Positions 58,053 to 64,000 of a stretch of 64,000 nt of DNA are shown piece by piece. The stretch's first letter is position 1; each line of letters begins with the position of its first letter. Source of the DNA: Cycas panzhihuaensis (taxonomy: Eukaryota; Cycadophyta); NCBI GenBank assembly GCA_023213395.1, contig CM041465.1, positions 114,211,741 to 114,275,740 on the forward strand, written 5' to 3'. Under the pieces are notes generated by a model. It was given only the letters and a program-made list of their open reading frames with translations, was not told where the DNA came from and made no database searches. The position numbers and the translations under genes are program-made.

Positions 58053-59524
58053 CTACGACGAACCGGGGTGCTATGGAGAGCAAATCGGGCTGCCGGGAAA
58101 AGAGTTAGACAAGAACAAGCGGTCAGGACTTATGTAAGTTACCCAGACCTAAGCCTAAGTCCTCAAACCAGCGTTGCAATGTGTGATAGCGCTGATTCCA
58201 GTGGCTAAGAGAGGGCCAACAAACCCCCGTTTGAGTGCCAAGGATAGCACGAGGCAAGAGGGAAGATTTGGGGGGCTTAAAGCCACTTGAAGAGCGTGGA
58301 AGGTGGTGCAGAATCCACCTAGCTCCTTCCCAAACCTTATGTCAACCCTCAGTACCACTGCCTTGAGCAACAAACGCAGGTAAGAGGCACTATAATAGAG
58401 GTAGAACAACCCAATGTAAAGAGGAAAACAACCCTCACAAAGACAAGCAAGAAACAAGCAAGATAGGGCATCAATAGCATAAGAGAAACAACTCAAATCA
58501 ATGAATACCTGAGTGGAAGAGGAAAGGTGCTTGCCTCAGCCAAGGGCTAGTAAGGGGAGGCTGAGAAATCAGCCCAGAACTGTGGTGTAATAGGTTTGGG
58601 ACCCTGTTAGCGAAGTTTGAAGGAGAACACCTACACTTGGAACACTTGAAGACTGCTCGGGGTAAGAATCTACTGAAATCTCTCCAAGGGGCCCTCTCTA
58701 AGGTGTGTGAGGGGCTAGGAAGATGTCCTAGCTACATCGAAGGAGAGCTAGGCGCTGTAGGAGAGATGCAGGTCTTGTGGTAGTAGTAGGGCAGTAGAGA
58801 AGAGCAGAGCACAACGTGGTTTCCTTGAGGAGCAATCCAAAAAGTGAGCTAAAAGTTCTCAAAAATGAGTAGATCATGCCTTAAGTTCTTAACCCAAACC
58901 CTAAAGCGAGTGATTAGGGCGCAGCAGGGAGTGAGTTAAGTCATGAGACCCGTGGAAGTTTCGTAATAAATGCGAAATTGCCATGACAGATTTTAAAAAA
59001 CAAGCAGGAATAGTCATACCATCAGAAAATCCGCAGACAATGGATATTCAAGCATTCACCTAAAATCTCAGCGGTATCAACCTAGAGGCAAAAAAGGTCA
59101 CCACCAAATGGGGTAGATGACAAAAAGAGCCAATAGAGGGCTAAGACACCCACCCGGGGGTACACAAGCCAACAAACGGGTCCAAAAGAGCAAAAGTAGG
59201 GCTCAAACGGTGTGGCAAGTCGACCAAACGATGACGGGTTATCATACGGGCAGAGGTGGCACAAACTGAGTGGATCTTGGAGCGAGGAGGGCAGATGCTG
59301 GAAGTGGAGTGGCCACCAAGGTGCCACACTTGCTGGGAGTTTGCTCCTGCTATAGTCGTCATAGGCTAAAATAGGTGTAGACAAAGACAAAGTTGCCTAC
59401 AAAGCCACACACATGCAGACATGTAAGCAAACACTCATCAAATGAAAGCGATGATAAGGCGAGAAACATACCTGCACTTACTTGAGTCGGTGATTCTATA
59501 TCTATTCCCGGAAGCCAGGAAACA
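58053..59524 (-). repeat. G2 3' LTR, second piece
   Basis: Continues the LTR cut at 41887. It ends GCCAGGAAACA and is followed by TTGCCTCGG, matching the sequence after the G1 3' LTR (TCGCCTCGC). The two pieces together are about 2.7 kb, a normal size for the family. Confidence 0.85.
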
Positions 59525-59919
59525 TTGCCTCGGCAAGAGAGCCTCACCGCCTAAGCCCGGCGATGGTGAATGCCGGCAACACAATCAATAGCACATGTGT
59601 ATATAGATATGTCAATCAAGATCATAACAAGAGGGCAAGGGTGCCATGAGTGTCGTGGGCGAACGCTGCGGATACGAAAGCCATGGAGACAACATAGGGC
59701 CGCCATGAGCCACCGGGAACCGATCGAAAATGAGAAAGGTGAGGGGGCTGCCCCCACCACAAAAGATGCGGAAGAGCATGCATAATCAAATAAAGAGTAA
59801 GCAAAGGGTAGGCACCATAGTTTTACCTTATTAGTAGCTAGGTTTCAGAGGTACGAATGGGTCGTAAAGCAAAGTGTAAGACGACCTGGGGCTTGGGCAA
59901 CAGGAAGGCCAGATAAGTC

Positions 59920-60342
59920 TCAGGGACGGTCAGCAAGGAGAGGGAGGTACTGCTCAAGGATGAGGCAAACGAGATTATCTGCCTCAGCATTGAGGGCCCG
60001 AGGGATATGCTAGATATCGACGAAAGAGAAGCAGGCCAGGAGAGATCTGGCAACAAAAGCAAGAGTCCTCAAGTGAGGGCACCGCACCTGGTAAACCTGG
60101 GTGAGATGAGACACCACAACTTGAGAGTCGTAAAGCAAAATGATGGATCCGCAATGGAAACAGAGGGCATCAGTAAGGGCCTCAATAATAGTTATATATT
60201 CAGCTTCATTGTTAGTAGCCTCTGGGAGGAACATCTCAGAGTGGAGGAGATCATGTCCAGAGGGGCTGCGAAAAATCCATGCAGCGGCAGAAGGTCCAGG
60301 ATTACCGCGGCTTCTGCCATCGGTAAAGATGTAGATGGACAT
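59920..60342 (-). pseudogene. G2 second RNase H (full length, one premature stop)
   Basis: From Met at 60342 to TGA at 59920 is 141 codons in one frame with no frameshift. It shows FTDGRSRGNPGPSAAAW (Asp8), ATNNEAEY (Glu48), LYDSQVVV (Asp72) and RALNAEADNLV (Asp122). The spacing fits RNase HI, whose four acidic residues bind two metal ions. The only defect is a TAG at codon 111, where G1 has a CAA codon; it looks like a C-to-T change of CAG. Gly to Arg in DGG is another change. The protein would cut RNA in RNA-DNA hybrids. Its place beside the 3' LTR and away from the RT-linked RNase H is unusual. Confidence 0.88.
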
Positions 60343-60855
60343 AGGTGACACAAAATCCTGGTAGTCAATAGATAATGAAAGCAACACTCTAAAGGTAAGT
60401 AAAAAGTGGCCGTGAAGGGTAGGAGGACCTAGCAATGAGGTTACCCAGGGTGAAAGCAAGCAATCCGATCACTGAGAGAGTGGCTCAAGAAAAGCCTCCT
60501 AGGACACCAAAAGGTCGCTTCGGAAAGTGAAACATACCCCCAGGCGGGGGAGCATTCCCTTTAGGGACCCCAAGAGCGAGAAAGGGCTGCGGAAACGAGT
60601 CCAGGGTGACGAAACGAGCCAAACGAGTATAAACTCGGGCATACACGGGAGTAGCGCGTAAAACGATCCAGAAGGGCCTTGACAAAAGTGCGATAATGAG
60701 GTGCCATAAATGCCCCTGCAAGGGAGGGCAGAAAGGGCATCAATAGAGTACAATGGGTGATAAGGCTAGAAGGCAAAGGCAAACAGGGGGACGGGACGGT
60801 CTCAACGGCTACCGCGAGGTCAAAAACGGAGGAAGTGCCCATTGGGGCCCCTGCC
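60343..60855. other. G2 spacer between second RNase H and antisense gene
   Basis: It has nearly the same length (513 bp) as in G1 (515 bp). A minus-strand frame starting MGTSSVF at 60842 matches the G1 frame at 45298-45666 in short blocks. The two genes on either side are divergent, so it may hold a two-way promoter. Confidence 0.45.
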
Positions 60856-60863
60856 TATATAAG
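60856..60863 (+). promoter_or_regulatory. G2 TATA box of the antisense gene
   Basis: TATATAAG in GCCTATATAAGGAAA. The first good ATG (60906) is 43 bp downstream, leaving room for a short 5' leader. Confidence 0.62.
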
Positions 60864-61275
60864 GAAATCAAACGGGAAAATGGATTCATTTTCACCGGCT
60901 CTCATATGAAACCAGAGCCATTCCCTTATGTAGCAGAGTACCGCCCAACTTTGGAGGCATGCAGAGAGAGATCAGAAAGTGGAGAGAGTCAGCGCGATCG
61001 ACAGGACGGCATGGTGATAGCGAGACTAGATCCAGTGAGTGGATATCACTAAACCCAACCCATTTCGAAGTTCAAAATTCATTGCTTTTTCGTAGTGTCA
61101 TGTGGTTTTTAGTGCCCGTTATGGGCAATCAGAGGCCCCTCGGAGTCTGAATCAGACCCAGAAAGAGGCGAGGACCTGGGCATTAGGGAGCCCTGGTCCC
61201 TGCACCAGGGTCCACCGTAAGAATTTTTATTTTTAGGCGAAAATACCCCCTTTGGGGGATCGTCGTTCATACCGC

Positions 61276-61305
61276 GGTAATGATCGCAGTGCCGCGATCA
61301 TTACC
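61276..61305. repeat. Hairpin 1 in G2 intron 1
   Basis: GGTAATGATCGC-AGTGCC-GCGATCATTACC, a perfect 12-bp stem with a 6-base loop. Confidence 0.9.
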
Positions 61306-61335
61306 ACGGGACCCGATCGCCACGGGACCCGTGCC

Positions 61336-61359
61336 AAACTTAGCGGTACTGCTAAGTTT
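61336..61359. repeat. Hairpin 2 in G2 intron 1
   Basis: AAACTTAGC-GGTACT-GCTAAGTTT; same stem as in G1, different loop. Confidence 0.88.
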
Positions 61360-62711
61360 GACGCGGTACAAAGGCAAAAAAGGAGAAAAAGAGATACAAG
61401 GTCCAAAAGAGCCACAAATTTCATGCAGAGAGAGTTTTGAGAGAGTGAGGGATGATAGTAACTGACATGAAGCTAACTTGAATTATTTTTTGGTGTGAAC
61501 AGGCTGTCATCGCGGTAGATAACCGCGAGAACGTGGGTATGGCCATGTTGAGTTACATGGAGATGGCGTCACAGGAGGACAGGGAGATCTTGCACAGGTG
61601 TGGCCTATACAAGGCCCTCAAGACACCTCAGTATGCATCAGATCAGAGGTTGCTGGTTGACATAGTATCCCATTGGGATAGGAGGAGACATGTGTTCCAC
61701 CTACCACAGGTAGGTGATGTGATGGTCACGCCGAGAGATATACGGCGGATACTGGGAGTTCCAGCGACAGGGAGGCCGGTGAGACTGGGGACGCTGCCTA
61801 GCACCGAGGCAGCACATAGGGAGGCAGCCATGTTCTTCACAGGAGCTGATAGATGGGAGCGGAGGGGAGCCCCCCTCCGCATCAGATTGATGTCGTGATT
61901 CCTCGAGTGAGGAAGCTGGTTATACTGTGCATTCTGTTCTGGATTTCCTGGAAGCAGAACTATAGGGAGATACCAGGTGGATGGTTAGATGCAATTCACC
62001 ACTGCGAAGCCGGCAAGAGGATGGACTGGGCGACCCTGATAGCGGCGAACCTTGTCGCCCAGCTAGATACTATCAGGATGACTGGCAGAGGCGGGTTGTC
62101 ATATAGCACACTACTACAGTGTTGGTTTTTTTATCATTTCGCGGTGATGGCACCAGCAGGAGGACCACACCCCATCACAGAGCGGGCCCCGATGGTCCAC
62201 AGGTGGCAGACTCGGTTGAGAGGGACAGAGGACAGGGCCCATGTCCGACAAACAGTGGAGGCTACGTCACTAGACCTCCTCACCCTACCAGACTACGTAG
62301 CAGAGCCTTATAGGACAGTGAGGTGGGATAGTGACGACGAGGCGGGCGGAGCAGGAGTGCCCACAGGTGATGATGGCAGAGACAATGGAGATGATGGAGA
62401 TGATGGGGCCAGCCCGTCAGGACCTGCAGGGGTGGCAGGTCCCTCATGGACGGCAGGAGGTGCAGAGGGTCAGTCCGGGGCTACCAGAGAAGAGACAGGC
62501 CCATCAGGAGCACAGGACGAGAGCAGGGGACCCGTGACCAGGGTCCACAGGCTGCAGATCGTGATGGGATCCGAAGGGATGAGAGCTGAGCCGGCCCCTA
62601 CGAGGAGGCAGGCCCAGGCAGAGGAGGTGCCAGAGGATGAGGGACCCGCAGCTGGCAGAGAGCCAGGAGGGGAGGATGCCGCACGACTAGAGGAGCCGAC
62701 GGCCACAACAG

Positions 62712-62822
62712 GTGAGACCTAACCTTTTCCAGAGTCATTTAGCATCCAGATAGATGTTTGGTTTGTTTTGATCATGGTATATAGTGAGATATATACTGAC
62801 ACATGGCATGTTGTGTTGGCAG
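62712..62822 (+). other. G2 antisense gene intron 2 (111 bp)
   Basis: GTGAGACCTAACC at the donor and TGTGTTGGCAG at the acceptor, as in G1. Confidence 0.8.
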
Positions 62823-63466
62823 GTGCAGCAGAGATTCAGAGACTGGTAGAGGCTGTGTTGAGGGAGATATTCCCTCAGGTATATGCAGAGGGGCAATCGC
62901 CCATCTAGGTAGGAGATGAGCTTAGAGCAGCAGGTGCCCACACAGAGGCATTCACCTCATTGGTGAGGGCGAGAGACATATGGGCTACAGAGTCCCAAGA
63001 GCACGCGATATCCCAGGGACAGCTGTAGCAGGAGAGGGATGATGTAAGGCGCGAGAGGGACGAGCTACGTGGACGGGTGGAGGCTCTAGAGGCACAGGGC
63101 GGAGCAGGCAGAGATGCCGAGAGTAGGAACCAGCTAGCGGTAGTCACAAAGCGTCTCAGGGTGACGGAGGAAGCACTCCGAGGAGAGAGGGATCGTATCC
63201 AGGCCCGATACGATCAACTGGTAGCGCAGATGGTATCGAGGTTGAGATGAAGCAGGACGCATACCCACATGGCGGCGACGACCCCAAGACGACCGCGAGA
63301 CGAGGAGAGCAAGGTGGGCAGCTCGCAGAGGCCTAGGAGGAGCCTCGGAGGCATATGGTCCCCAGGAGAGGGATCACAGAGACCAGGAGATGGTACCCCA
63401 GGAGCGGTGCAGTAGTAGAGTAGGATATGTACATATGATTTTGACAGGGGAAAGCACGGGCCTCCA

Positions 63467-63503
63467 GGGGGTCATATATAGGATCATATGATTATACCCC
63501 CCC
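63467..63503. terminator. G2 inverted repeat at the 3' end of the antisense gene
   Basis: GGGGGT...ACCCCCCC arms with an AT-rich middle, matching 48271-48307. A TTGTAAATATTATG-type stretch follows at 63648-63705, like a plant poly(A) region. Confidence 0.42.
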
Positions 63504-64000
63504 TGCAAGGACACCGGCTTCCTAGATGTATGCTGTGACACGATTTTTGGATGCATATGTATATACGGGGTAATTGAAACCCCATTTGGATATGAGATGC
63601 TGTGTATAATGTATCATGCATGGATGACATGTATGTTTATTTTGTTGGTTGTAAATATTATGCTGTAGATATTTTATGTTATGAATATTTTATTGTATGA
63701 TGCACACATTTCCTTCCATGTATGGCTATATGTCTAACAGGAGCACACACACACGTCATGAGTGGAAACGACAGAGTGGTGTGAGGTTAGAGGATAGAGC
63801 GGCATACACGTCTACAGAACAGCATAGTGGAATATGTGAAGGAAACGACAGATAGGAAAGAGGAGCGACGATGCTCCCAAGCATCTTCCTGATTGGGGAA
63901 TGCCCAAGCAAGATGATAAAAGTTCCCGAGAGGGTACAGGAACGCGGGTTCCACGGAAGGAACTGGGAAGAAGGAGAAGGATCCATCTTAAATTGCCATT
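63504..64000. other. G2 antisense 3' UTR and spacer to integrase
   Basis: Homologous to 48308-48920 of G1. The window ends in the first unit of the 85-bp repeat. No gene seen. Confidence 0.6.

Larger units (their letters stand above)
61035..61502 (+). other. G2 antisense gene intron 1 (468 bp)
   Basis: GTGAGTGGATAT at the donor and TTTTTTGGTGTGAACAG at the acceptor; it holds two hairpins. Confidence 0.65.
60906..63415 (+). pseudogene. G2 antisense gene: PMD-like protein with coiled-coil tail, three exons
   Basis: Exon 1 60906-61034 is 43 codons from ATG. Exon 2 is 61503-62711 and exon 3 62823-63415. Both splice joins keep the frame (phase 0, then phase 1). Exon 2 has GLYKALKTP, LLVDIVSHWDRRRHVFHLP, VTPRDIRRILGVPATGRPV, which resembles plant mobile domain (PMD, aminotransferase-like) proteins. 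It continues with PGGWLDAIHHCEAGKRMDWATL, an acidic stretch and Gly/Pro/Ser-rich repeats. Exon 3 is a charged coiled coil (RRERDELRGRVEAL, EEALRGERDRIQARYDQL). Defects are one frameshift in a C run near 61870 and a few in-frame stops, mostly TAG for CAG and TGA for CGA. PMD assignment is moderate. Confidence 0.7.
40664..64000 (-). mobile_element. G2: Ty3/gypsy (Tat-like) element, 3' portion, interrupted by G1
   Basis: Visible parts are the 3' LTR in two pieces (40664-41887 and 58053-59524) and the 3' internal region (59525-64000) with the second RNase H and the antisense gene. G1 with its target duplication splits the LTR. At the low end G2 interrupts copia K2. The gag-pol region lies beyond 64000: the last bases (GGATCCATCTTAAATTGCCATT) match the start of the repeat just before integrase in G1. 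Confidence 0.9.

Overview
The window is about 64 kb of plant nuclear DNA made almost entirely of LTR retrotransposons. I find no intact host gene. The only host-derived coding sequence is a decayed intronless copy of a LAMMER (AFC-type) protein kinase near 32-33 kb. Complete absence of genes, old and little-deleted retroelements and very long Tat-type elements fit a giant-genome plant, most likely a gymnosperm; this is an inference and the species cannot be read from the sequence. There are no bacterial, organellar, tRNA or rRNA features.

Four Ty3/gypsy elements lie on the minus strand and share one family: G3 (1-8649), G4 (about 10553-21334), G2 (about 40664 to beyond 64000) and G1 (41888-58047). 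Three Ty1/copia elements are also present: K1 (+, 21335-26664), K2 (+, 35888-40663) and K3 (-, 8650-10552). They form two nested stacks. On the left, G4 is inserted in the leader of K1, K3 is inserted in G4, and G3 is inserted in the gag of K3. On the right, G2 is inserted in K2, and G1 is inserted in the 3' LTR of G2. Between the stacks (26.7-35.9 kb) is AT-rich sequence with a 108-bp direct repeat pair, a SINE-like retroposon with a 12-bp target duplication, and the kinase retropseudogene.

G1 is complete: two LTRs of about 2.5 kb, the target duplication GAGAC on both sides, a primer binding site abutting the 5' LTR, then gag, protease, RT, RNase H and integrase on the minus strand. Between integrase and the 3' LTR, G1 and G2 carry two more genes. 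One is a plus-strand (antisense) gene with a TATA box, two introns at matching positions in both copies, a region resembling the plant mobile domain, an acidic Gly/Pro/Ser-rich stretch and a coiled-coil tail. The other is a second RNase H of about 140 residues on the minus strand, next to the 3' LTR and divergent from the antisense gene. This 3' module is the most interesting part of the window.

Decay differs by age. G3, G4, K1 and K2 are AT-shifted, and many of their stops look like CAG-to-TAG changes, as expected from CHG methylation. G1 is GC-rich and its LTRs are very similar, yet it has many short-indel frameshifts, so either consensus errors or a helper-dependent copy should be considered.
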